DNA of 64,000 nt from Pseudomonas baltica (GTDB lineage: Bacteria > Pseudomonadota > Gammaproteobacteria > Pseudomonadales > Pseudomonadaceae): the NCBI RefSeq assembly GCF_031880315.1, contig NZ_CP134771.1, forward strand, positions 5,204,501-5,268,500, written 5' to 3'. The notes beneath the pieces are model-generated. The model saw nothing but the letters and a program-made list of their open reading frames with translations, was not told the DNA's origin and did no database searches. Below, piece by piece: positions 45,734-55,998 of the stretch (the stretch's first letter is position 1; each line of letters begins with the position of its first letter). The position numbers and the translations under genes were made by a program.

Positions 45734-47620
45734 ATGAAAAGAACCTTGCGTTTCAGCCACAAGATCCTCATTGCCGCTGCCCTGATCGTCGCCGTAGCCT
45801 TCGCCCTGTTCACCAGCTACAACGACTACCTGCAGCGCAACGCCATCCGCAAGGACCTGGAAAACTATCTGCATGAAATGGGCGGCACCACGGCCAACAA
45901 CATCAGCAACTGGTTCGATGGGCGCATTTTGCTGGTCCAGAACCTCGCGCAGAACATCGGCCTCAACCCCGAGCCTGGCAACGTGGTCCAGTTACTGGAA
46001 CAAAAGGCCCTGACCTCGAGCTTTCTGTACACCTATCTGGGCACCACCGAGGGCACCTTTACCATGCGGCCCGACGAGGCGATGCCGGCCGGGTATGACG
46101 CGCGCACACGCCCCTGGTATCAGGCGGCCAAGGGCACCGCGCCAGCGCTGACCGAGCCCTACGTGGACGCGGCCTCGGGCAAGCTGATCATTACCGTGGT
46201 CTCGGCCGCCAACAAGGGCAGCCAGGCCCTGGGCGTGGTGGGTGGCGACTTGTCGTTGGAACGCGTGGTGCAGATCATCAACTCGCTGGACTTCGGCGGC
46301 ATGGGCTATGCGTTTCTGGTCAGCGCCGACGGCAAGGTGCTGGTGCACCCGGACGGCAAACTGGTGATGAAGACCCTCGCCGATCTTTACCCTAAAAACA
46401 CGCCACGCATCGGCACTGATCTGAGCGAGGTCGAAGTGGATGGCAAGACGCGTCTGGTGACCTTCGCCCAGATCAAGGGCCTGCCATCCGTGGACTGGTA
46501 CGTGGGCATTTCGGTGGACAAGGACAAAGCCTATTCGATGCTCAGCGAGTTCCGCACCTCGGCGATCATCGCGACCGTCGTGGCGGTGATTTTCATCATC
46601 GCGCTACTGGGGATGCTGATTCGCGTACTCATCCAGCCCTTGAACACCATGACCCGGGCCATGGAAAACATCGCCGACGGTGAGGGCGACCTGACGCGCC
46701 GGCTGACGATCCACAGCCAGGACGAGTTCGGCGTGCTCGGCACCGCGTTCAACCGCTTCGTAGAGCGCGTGCATGGCTCGATTCGCGAAGTCGCGTCGGC
46801 CACCGAGCACGTCAACGAGGCGGCGTTGCGCGTTGTCAGCGCTTCCAACTCGTCGATGGTCAACTCCGATGAGCAGGCCAACCGCACCAACAGCGTCGCG
46901 GCCGCGATCAACGAGCTGGGTGCGGCCGCCCAGGAAATCGCCCATAACGCCGCGCTCGCTTCGCAACAGGCCAGCTCCGCGCGCGAGTTGGCGCAAGAAG
47001 GCCAGCAAGTCGTCGATCAGAGTATCCAGGCGATGACGCGCTTGTCCGATCTGATCAGCACCTCAAGCGGCCATATCGAGACGCTCAATAGTAAAACCGT
47101 GAACATCGGCCAGATTCTCGAGGTGATCACCAGTATTTCTCAGCAGACCAACCTGCTGGCCCTGAACGCCGCGATCGAGGCCGCGCGGGCAGGTGAGGCC
47201 GGTCGTGGTTTCGCCGTGGTCGCCGACGAGGTGCGCAACCTTGCACACCGCACCCAGGAATCGGCGCAGCAGGTGCAGGGCATGATCGAAGAGCTGCAAG
47301 TCGGCGCCCGGGCATCGGTGAGCACCATGGGCGAAAGCCAGCGACACAGTCAGGACAGCGTCGGTATCGCCAACCAGGCGGGCGAGCGGCTGAGCAGCGT
47401 GACCCTGCGCATTGGCGAAATCGATGGCATGAACCAATCGGTCGCCACCGCGACCGAGGAACAGACGGCAGTGGTGGATGCGATCAATATGGATATCAGC
47501 GAGATCAACATGCTGAATCAGGAGGGGATGGAAAACCTGCAATCGACGCTGCGCGCCTGCGCGGATCTGGAACAGCAGGCCACGCGGTTGAAACAGTTGG
47601 TGGGGAGTTTCAAGATCTGA
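45734..47620 (+). CDS. methyl-accepting chemotaxis protein, dCache_1 amino-acid type
   Basis: A 628-residue chemoreceptor. TM1 lies at about residues 11-27; the periplasmic dCache_1 domain covers about 35-275; TM2 is at about 277-300 ([20 protein letters not shown]). A HAMP domain and the cytoplasmic signalling domain follow, with the hairpin tip [26 protein letters not shown]. In the ligand pocket Tyr121, Arg126, Trp128, Tyr129, Tyr143, Asp145 and Asp172 match, almost number for number, the amino-acid-binding residues of P. aeruginosa PctA. It probably senses L-amino acids. A 12-bp-stem terminator follows. Confidence 0.92.
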   Translation: MKRTLRFSHKILIAAALIVAVAFALFTSYNDYLQRNAIRKDLENYLHEMGGTTANNISNWFDGRILLVQNLAQNIGLNPEPGNVVQLLEQKALTSSFLYTYLGTTEGTFTMRPDEAMPAGYDARTRPWYQAAKGTAPALTEPYVDAASGKLIITVVSAANKGSQALGVVGGDLSLERVVQIINSLDFGGMGYAFLVSADGKVLVHPDGKLVMKTLADLYPKNTPRIGTDLSEVEVDGKTRLVTFAQIKGLPSVDWYVGISVDKDKAYSMLSEFRTSAIIATVVAVIFIIALLGMLIRVLIQPLNTMTRAMENIADGEGDLTRRLTIHSQDEFGVLGTAFNRFVERVHGSIREVASATEHVNEAALRVVSASNSSMVNSDEQANRTNSVAAAINELGAAAQEIAHNAALASQQASSARELAQEGQQVVDQSIQAMTRLSDLISTSSGHIETLNSKTVNIGQILEVITSISQQTNLLALNAAIEAARAGEAGRGFAVVADEVRNLAHRTQESAQQVQGMIEELQVGARASVSTMGESQRHSQDSVGIANQAGERLSSVTLRIGEIDGMNQSVATATEEQTAVVDAINMDISEINMLNQEGMENLQSTLRACADLEQQATRLKQLVGSFKI

Positions 47621-47635
47621 CGGCGACATGCAACC

Positions 47636-47664
47636 AAAGATGCCGCGATCAACGCGGCATCTTT
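47636..47664. terminator. bidirectional terminator
   Basis: AAAGATGCCGCG and CGCGGCATCTTT pair perfectly (12 bp) around ATCAA, between the convergent chemoreceptor and xenA genes, with T-rich flanks on both sides. Confidence 0.85.
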
Positions 47665-47674
47665 CATTCAAGCC

Positions 47675-48766
47675 TTAGCGATAGCGCTCGAGCCAATGCG
47701 CATACGGCGCCGGCAACGTCCAGGAAGCCTTGTCCACCCCCAGCTCCTTGGCGGCAAAATACGGCCAGTGTGGATCCGCCAGATGCGCCCGGCCAACCGA
47801 CACCAGGTCCAGATGCCCAGCCTCGATGGCTTCGTGGGCCAGCTGCGGCGTACCGAAGCCCCACGCCGAAGTCACCGGCAGAGCCGCCTCGCGACGCACG
47901 CGCTCGGCAATCGGCCCCATGAACGCAGGTCCCCAGGGGATGTTGGTCTCGGGAATGGTGAAGCCCACGCTGACGCTCAACAAGTCCAGGCCACCGGCCT
48001 TGAAGCGGCGAGCCAGTTCAATGGACTCGGTCAAGGTCCGCTCATCGCGGCCGTCGTACTCGAGTACGCCAAAACGCGCGGTCAGGGGCAGGTTCTCCGG
48101 CCACACTTCACGAACGGCGGCGAGGGTTTCAAGCAGGAAGCGGCTGCGGTTTTCAAAGCTGCCACCGTACTCATCGGTACGCTGGTTGGAGTGCTCGGAA
48201 AAGAAGCTCTGGCCCAGATAGCCGTGGGCGAAGTGCAGTTCGATCCATTCAAAGCCGGCATCGCGGGCACGGCGGGCGGCATCGACGAAGTCCTGGCGCA
48301 CGCGAGCGATGTCTTGCAGGGTCATTTGCTGTGGGACTTTCGGCAGGTTGGCACCGAACGCGATCGCCGAGGGGGCGATGGTCTGCCAGCCGCGGGGATC
48401 GCCCTCAGCGATGTGATCGTCGCCTTCCCAAGGGCGGTTGGCGCTGGCTTTACGGCCGGCGTGGGCGATCTGAATGCCCGGCACGGAGCCTGCGGCCTTG
48501 ATCGCCTTGACCACGGGGACAAAAGCCTGGGCCTGTTGGTCATTCCAGATGCCGGCGCAGCCTGGGGTGATCCGGCCTTCCGGGGACACAGCAGTCGCTT
48601 CGACCACCACCAGGCCTGCGCCGCCACGGGCCAGACCGGCGAGATGCACATGGTGCCAATCGTTGATCACGCCGTCGTCGGCCATGTATTGGCACATCGG
48701 CGGAATCGCGATGCGATTGCGTAGGGTGATGTCCTTCAGGGTGAAGGGCTCGAACAATGCGGACAT
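47675..48766 (-). CDS. xenA: xenobiotic reductase A (Old Yellow Enzyme family)
   Basis: A 363-residue flavoprotein almost certainly XenA. Cys25 (MCQYM), His178 and His181 (LHFAHGYL) and Tyr183 have exactly the positions of the FMN/substrate-binding residues of P. putida XenA; the length is equal. It reduces activated alkenes, nitrate esters and nitroaromatics with NADPH. TGGAG lies 8 bases before the ATG. It is divergent from an ArsR-type regulator, with a short palindrome between. Confidence 0.95.
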   Translation of the reverse strand: MSALFEPFTLKDITLRNRIAIPPMCQYMADDGVINDWHHVHLAGLARGGAGLVVVEATAVSPEGRITPGCAGIWNDQQAQAFVPVVKAIKAAGSVPGIQIAHAGRKASANRPWEGDDHIAEGDPRGWQTIAPSAIAFGANLPKVPQQMTLQDIARVRQDFVDAARRARDAGFEWIELHFAHGYLGQSFFSEHSNQRTDEYGGSFENRSRFLLETLAAVREVWPENLPLTARFGVLEYDGRDERTLTESIELARRFKAGGLDLLSVSVGFTIPETNIPWGPAFMGPIAERVRREAALPVTSAWGFGTPQLAHEAIEAGHLDLVSVGRAHLADPHWPYFAAKELGVDKASWTLPAPYAHWLERYR

Positions 48767-48798
48767 AGGAAAACTCCAGGCAGGTTTTGATTCGCTTG

Positions 48799-48814
48799 TT
48801 CGATAGTATTCGAA
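48799..48814. promoter_or_regulatory. putative operator between xenA and arsR-type gene
   Basis: TTCGATAGTATTCGAA has 5-bp inverted arms (TTCGA/TCGAA) and sits in the short gap between the divergent genes. It is a good candidate for the binding site of the ArsR-type protein. Confidence 0.5.
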
Positions 48815-48852
48815 ATATGGCTTTAATTGAAACCCCTCGCTATCATCCGACT

Positions 48853-49152
48853 ATGCGAGCCCTCAAACATCCCCCACCATCCGATTTCGTCCTCGAGCGT
48901 CTGCTGTACGCCCTGAGTGATCCCGTGCGCATGGGAATCGTCCGCTGTCTGGCCGCAGTGCCTGAGGCGTCGTGCGGCGAGCTGGATGGTGGACGGCCCA
49001 AATCCAGCGTGTCCCATCACTTTCGGGTATTGCGCGATGCCGGCCTGGTGCAGACGCGCAATGTCGGCACCACGCACATGAACTCGCTGCGGTCCGAGGA
49101 GTTGAATGCTCGGTTTCCCGGATTGCTGGACTGCATCCTGGCGCAGTCCTGA
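48853..49152 (+). CDS. ArsR-family regulator next to xenA
   Basis: A 99-residue winged-helix protein. LERLLYALSDPVRMGIVRCLAAVPEASCGEL (residues about 12-42) and KSSVSHHFRVLRDAGLVQTRNVG are the ArsR helix-turn-helix and wing. The start is uncertain: ATG at 48853 begins just before the fold, while in-frame ATG 48817 would add 12 residues; neither has a good ribosome site. Divergent orientation suggests that it regulates xenA. Cysteines at CLAAVPEASCGEL may sense thiol-reactive compounds; this is inference. Confidence 0.8.
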   Translation: MRALKHPPPSDFVLERLLYALSDPVRMGIVRCLAAVPEASCGELDGGRPKSSVSHHFRVLRDAGLVQTRNVGTTHMNSLRSEELNARFPGLLDCILAQS

Positions 49153-49481
49153 TCCGCGCATCGACCGGCATATTCGATACACAAACGTGCGCCGCGCGTC
49201 CGAAAACCTTTATGCCAATTCCATCGCTGTGCCTTCGGGCCCGCGCGCACTTGTCTAGTCCGCGCGCCTTTCAGGTCGCCACATTCATCGTAGATGTCGG
49301 CTAGATACCTGCAATATGCCGGCTTTATCCGTCAAGAAACTGTTATCTCGCGTTCATCTGCGGGTCATCGGACTGCCACACGCTCTCTCTAAGGTCACTC
49401 GCACTGCAGCCCGCCATGGACGGGTTGCACCGCTCGGCGATTGGCCGTGGCAAGCCTCCAGACCACAAGACAGAGAAGCCC
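49153..49481 (+). promoter_or_regulatory. phn promoter region with four Pho half-boxes
   Basis: No gene is visible in these 329 bp. Four 7-bp Pho half-sites, CTGTTAT (49340), CGTTCAT (49351), GGGTCAT (49362) and CTGCCAC (49373), recur at exactly 11-bp intervals, making two tandem Pho boxes (49340-49379). The phnC start is at 49482. This fits PhoB activation under phosphate limitation. Confidence 0.85.
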
Positions 49482-50315
49482 ATGAACGCAGCCATTCATG
49501 TCGACCGCTTGAACAAGACCTTTGCACGCAAGACCGCCCTGGTCGACCTTGCATTGTCTATACAACCCGGAGAAATGGTCGCGCTGATCGGCGCCTCGGG
49601 TTCAGGGAAATCCACCTTGCTACGCCACCTGGCAGGCCTCGCCTGTTGTGACCGCCGCAATGGCGGCACGGTGCAAGTGCTGGGCCGGGACGTACAGACA
49701 TCCGGATGCTTGAACAGCCACGTACGCCGCCTGCGCGCCGACATCGGCTACATCTTCCAGCAGTTCAACCTGGTCAACCGCCTCAGCGTACTGGACAACG
49801 TGTTGCTCGGCTGCCTGGGCCGCATGCCGCGCTGGCGGGGCACCCTCGGGCTGTTCAATGCCGAGGAAAAACAGCGCGCCATGGAGTCGCTGGCCCGCGT
49901 CGGCCTGGCCGATCTGGCCCAGCAACGGGCCTCGACCCTGTCCGGTGGCCAGCAACAGCGGGTGGCAATCGCCCGAGTGCTGACTCAACGCGCCGAGGTC
50001 ATTCTGGCGGACGAGCCCATCGCCTCGCTGGATCCGGAGTCGGCGCGCAACGTCATGGAGATCCTTGCCGATATCAATCGCCGCGACGGCAAGACCGTAG
50101 TCGTCACCCTCCATCAAGTCGACTACGCGGTGCGCTATTGCCCGCGTGCCGTGGCCCTCAAAGGCGGGCGCATTCATTACGACGGCAAGGGCGATGCGCT
50201 CAGCAGTGAGTTTCTCAATGAGCTGTACGGCGCCGACGTCGAGACCAGCCTGCTGGTCGCCGATCAAGCCCGCAACGCTGGCAAACCGCCGCGGCTGGTA
50301 CTGGCCCAGGCCTGA
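49482..50315 (+). CDS. phnC: phosphonate ABC transporter ATP-binding protein
   Basis: A 277-residue ABC ATPase, first gene of the phn operon. GASGSGKST (37-45) is Walker [14 protein letters not shown] the signature and [12 protein letters not shown] the Walker B. It drives uptake of phosphonates with PhnD and PhnE. It starts about 100 bp after the tandem Pho boxes. The upstream open frame has no ribosome site; ATG at 49482 fits the family. Confidence 0.95.
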   Translation: MNAAIHVDRLNKTFARKTALVDLALSIQPGEMVALIGASGSGKSTLLRHLAGLACCDRRNGGTVQVLGRDVQTSGCLNSHVRRLRADIGYIFQQFNLVNRLSVLDNVLLGCLGRMPRWRGTLGLFNAEEKQRAMESLARVGLADLAQQRASTLSGGQQQRVAIARVLTQRAEVILADEPIASLDPESARNVMEILADINRRDGKTVVVTLHQVDYAVRYCPRAVALKGGRIHYDGKGDALSSEFLNELYGADVETSLLVADQARNAGKPPRLVLAQA

Positions 50316-50354
50316 TTGCAGCCCCTCTCTCATCTTTGGATTCAGGAGCACTCG

Positions 50355-51359
50355 ATGTTCAACCGTATCGGTCGCGCGTTCGCCTCTGCCGCCTTGCTCG
50401 CCAGCTGTTTGCTGGGTACCGCGCAAGCCGACGACAAGGTCATCAACTTCGGCATCATGTCCACCGAGTCTTCGCAAAACCTGAAAAGCATCTGGCAGCC
50501 GTTCATTGACGACATGTCAAAAAAGACCGGCCTCAAGGTCAACGCCACCTTCGCCTCCGACTATGCCGGCCTGATTCAGGGCATGCGCTTCAACAAGGTC
50601 GATGTGGCGTGGCTGGGCAACAAGGCGGCCATGGAGGCCGTCGATCGCTCGGGCGGTGAAATCTTCGCCCAGACCGCCGCCGCTAATGGCGCGCCGGGCT
50701 ACTGGAGCCTGATCATCGCGCGCAAGGACAGCCCGATCAACTCGGTCGACGACATGCTCAAGCATGCCAAGGAGCTGACGTTCGGCAACGGTGATCCGAA
50801 CTCGACGTCCGGTTACCTGGTGCCCGGCTACTACGTGTTCGCCAAGAACAACGTCGACGCCGCCACCGCGTTCAAGCGCACCCTCAACTCCAGCCACGAA
50901 GTCAACGCCTTGAGCGTCGCCAAGGGCCAACTCGACGTTGCCACCTTCAACACTGAAAGCTGGGACCGCCTGGCCGTGACCCAGCCTGACAAGGCCGCCC
51001 AGCTCAAAGTGATCTGGAAGTCGCCGATCATTCCGGCCGACCCGATGGTATGGCGCAAATCGATGCCGGACGACGACAAGAACAAGATCCGCGAATTCTT
51101 CGCCACCTACGGTGATACCGACGAAGAAAAGGCCGTGTTGAAGAACATGCAGATGGGCAAGTTCCTCAAGTCCTCCGATGACCAGTTGCTGACCATCCGC
51201 CAGTTGGAACTGTTCAAGCAGAAGTCCGAAGTCAGCGCCAGCACCACCCTCGATGCCAACGAAAAAACCGCTCGCCTCAAAGCCATCGACGACGGCCTGA
51301 CCAAGCTTCAGGACCGCATCTCGGATCTGGAAAAACAAGGCAACGCCAAAGCCGGCTGA
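50355..51359 (+). CDS. phnD: phosphonate-binding periplasmic protein
   Basis: A 334-residue protein with a signal peptide ([24 protein letters not shown]). [35 protein letters not shown] and [24 protein letters not shown] are typical of PhnD. The TEBP-like phosphonate pocket ([12 protein letters not shown]) is conserved. It delivers phosphonate to the PhnC-PhnE transporter. There are 39 bp after phnC. Confidence 0.95.
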   Translation: MFNRIGRAFASAALLASCLLGTAQADDKVINFGIMSTESSQNLKSIWQPFIDDMSKKTGLKVNATFASDYAGLIQGMRFNKVDVAWLGNKAAMEAVDRSGGEIFAQTAAANGAPGYWSLIIARKDSPINSVDDMLKHAKELTFGNGDPNSTSGYLVPGYYVFAKNNVDAATAFKRTLNSSHEVNALSVAKGQLDVATFNTESWDRLAVTQPDKAAQLKVIWKSPIIPADPMVWRKSMPDDDKNKIREFFATYGDTDEEKAVLKNMQMGKFLKSSDDQLLTIRQLELFKQKSEVSASTTLDANEKTARLKAIDDGLTKLQDRISDLEKQGNAKAG

Positions 51360-51429
51360 ACCCGACTGCGCGGTGCTGCGACGCCGCGCTCGAGGGGCTT
51401 TCATCCACAACCAGCAAACGGGATCGTTC

Positions 51430-52218
51430 ATGACTACGCATGCTGCATACGCTGAAGCGGCCGGCACCCGCGCCTGGGGCCGCTACCTGGGCTGGGGCCT
51501 GTTCGTCGCCATGATGGCCTGGGCCTGGCACGGCGCTGAAATGAACCCGATAGCGCTATACCGCGACTCGGGAAACATGGCGACCTTTGCCGCCGACTTC
51601 TTTCCGCCGGACTTCCACGAGTGGCGCTCGTACCTCAAGGAAATGATCGTCACCGTGCACATTGCGCTGTGGGGCACCTTGCTGGCCATCGTCTGTTCGG
51701 TACCGCTGGGCGTGCTGTGCGCCGACAACATCACCCCGTGGTGGATTCACCAACCGCTGCGCCGGGTCATGGATGCGTTTCGTTCGATCAACGAAATGGT
51801 CTTCGCGATGCTGTTCGTGGTCGCCGTGGGGCTTGGGCCTTTCGCCGGTGTGCTGGCGCTGTGGATCAGCACCACCGGGGTGCTTGCCAAGCTGTTCGCC
51901 GAAGCGGTGGAAGCGATCGATCCGGGCCCGGTCGAGGGTGTGCGCGCTACCGGTGCCAGTGCGTTGCAGGAAGTGATCTACGGGGTGATCCCGCAAGTAC
52001 TGCCATTGTGGATTTCCTACGCGCTGTATCGCTTCGAGTCCAACGTGCGCTCGGCCACGGTGGTGGGGATGGTCGGCGCGGGCGGTATCGGGGTGATTCT
52101 GTGGGAAAACATCCGCGCCTTCGAGTTCGTTCAGACCTGCGCCGTGTTGCTGGTGATCATCTTCGTGGTGAGCGTCATCGACATCGTTTCGCAACGCCTG
52201 CGCAAGCAGTTCATCTAG
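51430..52218 (+). CDS. phnE: phosphonate ABC transporter permease
   Basis: A 262-residue permease with about six hydrophobic segments and the EAA loop [24 protein letters not shown] near residues 177-196. It forms the membrane channel with PhnC and PhnD. It starts 70 bp after phnD. Confidence 0.93.
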   Translation: MTTHAAYAEAAGTRAWGRYLGWGLFVAMMAWAWHGAEMNPIALYRDSGNMATFAADFFPPDFHEWRSYLKEMIVTVHIALWGTLLAIVCSVPLGVLCADNITPWWIHQPLRRVMDAFRSINEMVFAMLFVVAVGLGPFAGVLALWISTTGVLAKLFAEAVEAIDPGPVEGVRATGASALQEVIYGVIPQVLPLWISYALYRFESNVRSATVVGMVGAGGIGVILWENIRAFEFVQTCAVLLVIIFVVSVIDIVSQRLRKQFI

Positions 52219-52246
52219 CGTTTTTACCGAACCGACGGGAGAGGGT

Positions 52247-52966
52247 GTGAACCCTTTTTTAGCCATGAACTTGTCTAGACAAGAACCGATGTACCAAGCG
52301 CTTGCGGATACGTTACGCAGCGAGTTGAGCCGTTTCAGCGCGGGCGACTACCTGCCTGCGGAAATCCAGTTGGCGGCGCGCTTTGCGGTCAATCGCCACA
52401 CCGTGCGCCGCGCGGTCGACGAGCTGGTGCGTGAGGGCAGCCTGTTGCGTCGTCAAGGCAAAGGCACTCAGGTGTTGGGCCGGCCGCTGGTGTATCCGGT
52501 GTCCGCCGACAGCGCCTACAGTCAGTCGCTGTCGGCCCAGGGCCATGGCGTCGAAGCGATCCTGTTGCAGCGGCGCCAATGCGTGGCGACGCGTGAAGAG
52601 GCCGAGCAGCTAGGTCTCCCGGAACAGGCGCCCCTGATCGAACTGCAAACCCTGCGCCGCCTCGACGGCCAGCCGGTCAGCTTGATTCGCCATCGCTACT
52701 GCGCCTCCCGCACTGAACTGCTGGCCGACTATCAGGGCGGATCGGTGCGTCAGTTTCTGGCGGCGCGGGCGCTGGCCTTGACCCGCACCTTCAGCCTGAT
52801 CGGCGCTCGTTTGCCCAGCCGCGAAGAGGCCAGCGTATTGCTGATGCCGCGTCATCTTCCGGCCCTCACCGTTCTGACTCTTTCCCGCGACACCGACGGC
52901 CATCCCGTGGAGCTTGCGCAGTCCACCAGCCGCTGCGACCGCTTCCAGTACCAGATCGTCACATGA
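52247..52966 (+). CDS. phnF: GntR-family regulator of phosphonate metabolism
   Basis: A 239-residue protein starting with GTG (GGGAG 5 bases upstream; ATG 52265 is an alternative). The first 70 residues are a GntR winged helix (PAEIQLAARFAVNRHTVRRAVDELVREGSLLRRQGKGT), followed by a UTRA-type ligand domain. It is probably the operon regulator, as in E. coli and Mycobacterium. Its stop overlaps phnG. Confidence 0.92.
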   Translation: MNPFLAMNLSRQEPMYQALADTLRSELSRFSAGDYLPAEIQLAARFAVNRHTVRRAVDELVREGSLLRRQGKGTQVLGRPLVYPVSADSAYSQSLSAQGHGVEAILLQRRQCVATREEAEQLGLPEQAPLIELQTLRRLDGQPVSLIRHRYCASRTELLADYQGGSVRQFLAARALALTRTFSLIGARLPSREEASVLLMPRHLPALTVLTLSRDTDGHPVELAQSTSRCDRFQYQIVT

Positions 52967-53451
52967 TGGAGATGCCTCTGATGCCCGTCTCATCCGCTGT
53001 CCCGTCCACCACCGCCGAGCAACGCCTGCGTCAGTACTGGATCGGCGTGCTGTCCCGCGCTCGAGCCGCCGATTTCACCGCGCATGAGCCGGCCTTGCGC
53101 GATGCCGAATACCAACTGATCCGCGCGCCGGAGATCGGCATGACCCTGGTTCGCGGGCGTATGGGCGGCAGCGGTGCGCCGTTCAATGTCGGCGAAATGA
53201 GCGTCACCCGATGCGTGGTGCGCCTGGCCGATGGCCGTACCGGCTACAGCTATCTGGCCGGACGCGACAAGCCCCGCGCCGAACTGGCCGCACTGGCCGA
53301 TGCCCACCTGCAAGGCCCGCAACAGGCGCGCTGGATAAGTGAGCTGATCGAACCCCTGGCGCGTGCTCACGCTGCGCGCCGAGCCCGGCAAGAAGCCGAA
53401 ACCGCAGCGACCAAAGTGGAGTTTTTCACCCTGGTCAGAGGAGAAAACTGA
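52963..53451 (+). CDS. phnG: C-P lyase complex subunit PhnG
   Basis: A 162-residue protein with the first ATG overlapping the phnF stop; ATG 52981 is an alternative that has GGAG upstream. LRQYWIGVLSRARAADF and RGRMGGSGAPFNVGEMSVTRCVVRL are PhnG signatures. It is a subunit of the PhnGHIJ core complex that attaches ribose triphosphate to phosphonate. The stop overlaps phnH. Confidence 0.95.
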   Translation: MMEMPLMPVSSAVPSTTAEQRLRQYWIGVLSRARAADFTAHEPALRDAEYQLIRAPEIGMTLVRGRMGGSGAPFNVGEMSVTRCVVRLADGRTGYSYLAGRDKPRAELAALADAHLQGPQQARWISELIEPLARAHAARRARQEAETAATKVEFFTLVRGEN

Positions 53452-54053
53452 TGACTGCCACTCTTTTACAGCCCGCATTCGCCGACCCCGTGCTCGACGC
53501 TCAGCGCAGTTTTCGCGCCGCCCTCAAGGCCCTGGCGGGCCCCGGCGTGGCGCAACAGCTGCCAGCCGCGCAGTTGCCGCCGCACCTGCAAGGCCTGGCG
53601 GCTGCCAGCCACGGCTTGTGCCTTGCGCTGTTGGACATCGACACGCCGTTGTGGCTCGCGCCGAGGTTCGACACTCAGGCGATCCGCGCCAACCTGACTT
53701 TCCACTGCGGCTGCCCCATCGTCAGCGACCGGCAAAACGCGCGCTTCGCACTGCTCGACGACAGCCAACTGCATGATCTGAGCGGCTTCGACCTGGGCAA
53801 CGACCGTTACCCCGATCAGTCCTGCACGCTGCTGGTCCAACTGTCGAGCCTTGAGGGCGGACGTCAGCTGGCCTGGCGCGGCCCGGGTATCCAGAACGAA
53901 AACCCGGTGGCGCTGCCTCTGACTGAAGCGTTCTGGCAGGAACGTGAAGCGCGTAACGACTTCCCCCGCGGCATCGACATGTTCTTTATCGCTGGCAATC
54001 GATTGCTGGGCCTGCCGCGCAGCACCCAGGTCGCGTTTGCGGGAGGTGCCTGA
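53451..54053 (+). CDS. phnH: C-P lyase complex subunit PhnH
   Basis: A 200-residue protein. FADPVLDAQRSFRAALKALAGPG and PRGIDMFFIAGNRLLGLPRST are typical. It belongs to the PhnGHI complex which, with PhnL, forms the ribose-1-phosphonate triphosphate. It overlaps genes on both sides by one base. Confidence 0.95.
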   Translation: MTATLLQPAFADPVLDAQRSFRAALKALAGPGVAQQLPAAQLPPHLQGLAAASHGLCLALLDIDTPLWLAPRFDTQAIRANLTFHCGCPIVSDRQNARFALLDDSQLHDLSGFDLGNDRYPDQSCTLLVQLSSLEGGRQLAWRGPGIQNENPVALPLTEAFWQEREARNDFPRGIDMFFIAGNRLLGLPRSTQVAFAGGA

Positions 54054-55126
54054 TGTACGTTGCCGTCAAGGGTGGCGAACAGGCCATCGACAATGCCCAT
54101 AAGGTGCTGGCGAAGAAGCGTCGAGGTGACACCTTGGTCGCCGAACTCGACGTCGAGCAAATCCGCCAGCAACTGCCACTGGCCGTGGCCCGGGTCATGA
54201 CCGAGGGCTCGCTGTACGACGAGCAGTTGGCAGCGCTGGCCATCAAGCAGGCCGCGGGCGATCTGGTCGAAGCGATCTTCTTGCTGCGCGCCTACCGCAC
54301 GACCTTGCCGCGCTTTACCGCCAGCCTGCCCATAGACACCGCAGACATGCTGCTGACGCGGCGTCTGTCGGCCACCTTCAAGGACGTGCCGGGCGGTCAA
54401 CTGCTTGGCCCGACGTTCGATTACACCCACCGTCTGCTCGACTTCAGCCTGCTGGCCGAGGGTGAATACCCTGGCCCGCAGTTGCAGGAAGATGCCACCC
54501 AGGCCCCCTGTCCTCGGGTGTTGGGCTTGCTCGCCCGCGAAGGCCTGATCAAGGAAGAGGTCGACAACGGTGCAGCCATTGCCGACATCACCCGCCAGCC
54601 GCTGGAATACCCGGCCAGCCGCGCGCAACGCCTGCAGGCGCTGGCTCGGGGCGATGAAGGATTCCTGCTGGCGCTGGGCTATTCGACCCAGCGTGGCTAT
54701 GGCCGCAATCATCCGTTTGCCGGTGAGATTCGCATCGGCGAAGTCGAGGTGTGGATCGAGCCTGAAGAGCTTGGCTTTGCGGTGGCCATCGGCGCCATCG
54801 AAATCACCGAGTGCGAGATGGTCAACCAGTTCGTCGGCTCTGGCAGCGAGCCGGCGCAGTTCACCCGCGGTTATGGCCTGGCGTTCGGGCATGCCGAGCG
54901 CAAGGCCATGGGCATGGCGCTGGTCGACCGTTCGCTGCGTGCCGAGGAGTACGCCGAAGAAATCCAGTCGCCTGCGCAGCAGGAAGAATTCGTGCTGGCC
55001 CATTGCGACAACGTCGAGGCCGCGGGGTTTGTCTCGCACCTCAAGCTGCCGCACTACGTCGATTTCCAGTCCGAGCTCGAACTGATCCGCAAACTGCGCA
55101 AGCCCTTCAAGGAGCATGGCCAATGA
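54053..55126 (+). CDS. phnI: C-P lyase complex subunit PhnI
   Basis: A 357-residue protein. YVAVKGGEQAIDNAHKVLAKKRRGDT at the start and QLGPTFDYTHRLLDFSLLAEGEYP-like text are PhnI signatures. PhnI has nucleosidase activity and catalyses glycosyl transfer from ATP to phosphonate in the GHI-L complex. Its TGA overlaps the ATG of phnJ (ATGA). Confidence 0.95.
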   Translation: MYVAVKGGEQAIDNAHKVLAKKRRGDTLVAELDVEQIRQQLPLAVARVMTEGSLYDEQLAALAIKQAAGDLVEAIFLLRAYRTTLPRFTASLPIDTADMLLTRRLSATFKDVPGGQLLGPTFDYTHRLLDFSLLAEGEYPGPQLQEDATQAPCPRVLGLLAREGLIKEEVDNGAAIADITRQPLEYPASRAQRLQALARGDEGFLLALGYSTQRGYGRNHPFAGEIRIGEVEVWIEPEELGFAVAIGAIEITECEMVNQFVGSGSEPAQFTRGYGLAFGHAERKAMGMALVDRSLRAEEYAEEIQSPAQQEEFVLAHCDNVEAAGFVSHLKLPHYVDFQSELELIRKLRKPFKEHGQ

Positions 55127-55998
55127 ATGCTGCCACCCAGCCTCGCCCGGGGCGCGACGAGGCGTACAACTTCGCCTACCTGGACGAACAGACCAAACGC
55201 ATGATCCGGCGCGGCTTGCTCAAGGCCGTGGCGATCCCCGGTTATCAAGTGCCCTTCGGTGGCCGAGAAATGCCCTTGCCCTATGGCTGGGGCACCGGCG
55301 GCATGCAACTGACGGCGGCGATATTGGGGGCCGATGACGTGCTCAAGGTCACCGATCAAGGTGCCGACGACACCACCAACGCCGTGTCGATTCGCCGCTT
55401 CTTTGCCCGCACCGCAGGGGTGGCGACCACCGAGCGCACGGCGCAAGCGACGATCATCCAGACCCGTCACCGCATCCCGGAAATGCCCTTGAGCGCCGAC
55501 CAGATCATGGTCTATCAAGTGCCCAACCCCGAGCCGCTGCGCTTTATCGAACCGCTGGAAACCGAAACCCGGACCATGCACGCGCTCAACGACTACGGAG
55601 TGATGCACGTCAAACTCTATGAGGACATCGCCACTTTCGGCCACATTGCCACCGCCTATGCCTACCCGGTGACGGTGAACGATCGCTATGTGATGGACCC
55701 GTCGCCCATCCCCAAATTCGACAACCCCAAACTGCACATGAGCCCGGCGTTGATGCTGTTTGGCGCCGGCCGCGAGAAGCGCCTGTACGCCGTGCCGCCG
55801 TACACCAAAGTCGCCAGCCTGGACTTTGAAGACCATCCCTTCGAAGTGCAGAAATGGCAACACGACTGCGCCATTTGTGGCAGCCACGAATCGTTCCTCG
55901 ACGAGCTGATTCTCGACGATCAGGGTACTCAGCGTTTCGTCTGCTCGGATACCGATTACTGCGCCCAGCGCGTCAGCCAGGGGAGTGACAGCCAATGA
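55123..55998 (+). CDS. phnJ: C-P lyase, radical SAM subunit PhnJ
   Basis: A 291-residue enzyme. Cys249, Cys252, Cys274 and Cys280 (CAICGSHESF ... CSDTDYC) have the same spacing as Cys241, 244, 266 and 272 of E. coli PhnJ, which hold the 4Fe-4S cluster and form the thiyl radical. It breaks the carbon-phosphorus bond of ribose-1-phosphonate phosphate to release an alkane and the cyclic ribose phosphate. It overlaps phnI and phnK. Confidence 0.96.
   Translation: MNAATQPRPGRDEAYNFAYLDEQTKRMIRRGLLKAVAIPGYQVPFGGREMPLPYGWGTGGMQLTAAILGADDVLKVTDQGADDTTNAVSIRRFFARTAGVATTERTAQATIIQTRHRIPEMPLSADQIMVYQVPNPEPLRFIEPLETETRTMHALNDYGVMHVKLYEDIATFGHIATAYAYPVTVNDRYVMDPSPIPKFDNPKLHMSPALMLFGAGREKRLYAVPPYTKVASLDFEDHPFEVQKWQHDCAICGSHESFLDELILDDQGTQRFVCSDTDYCAQRVSQGSDSQ

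Noticed and set aside
47696..48724. 342-codon plus-strand frame over xenA
   Set aside because: xenA matches the enzyme residue by residue; the opposite frame is a shadow.
53864..55123. 419-codon minus-strand frame over phnH/phnI
   Set aside because: It is antisense to the operon and has no family match; phnH and phnI are secure.
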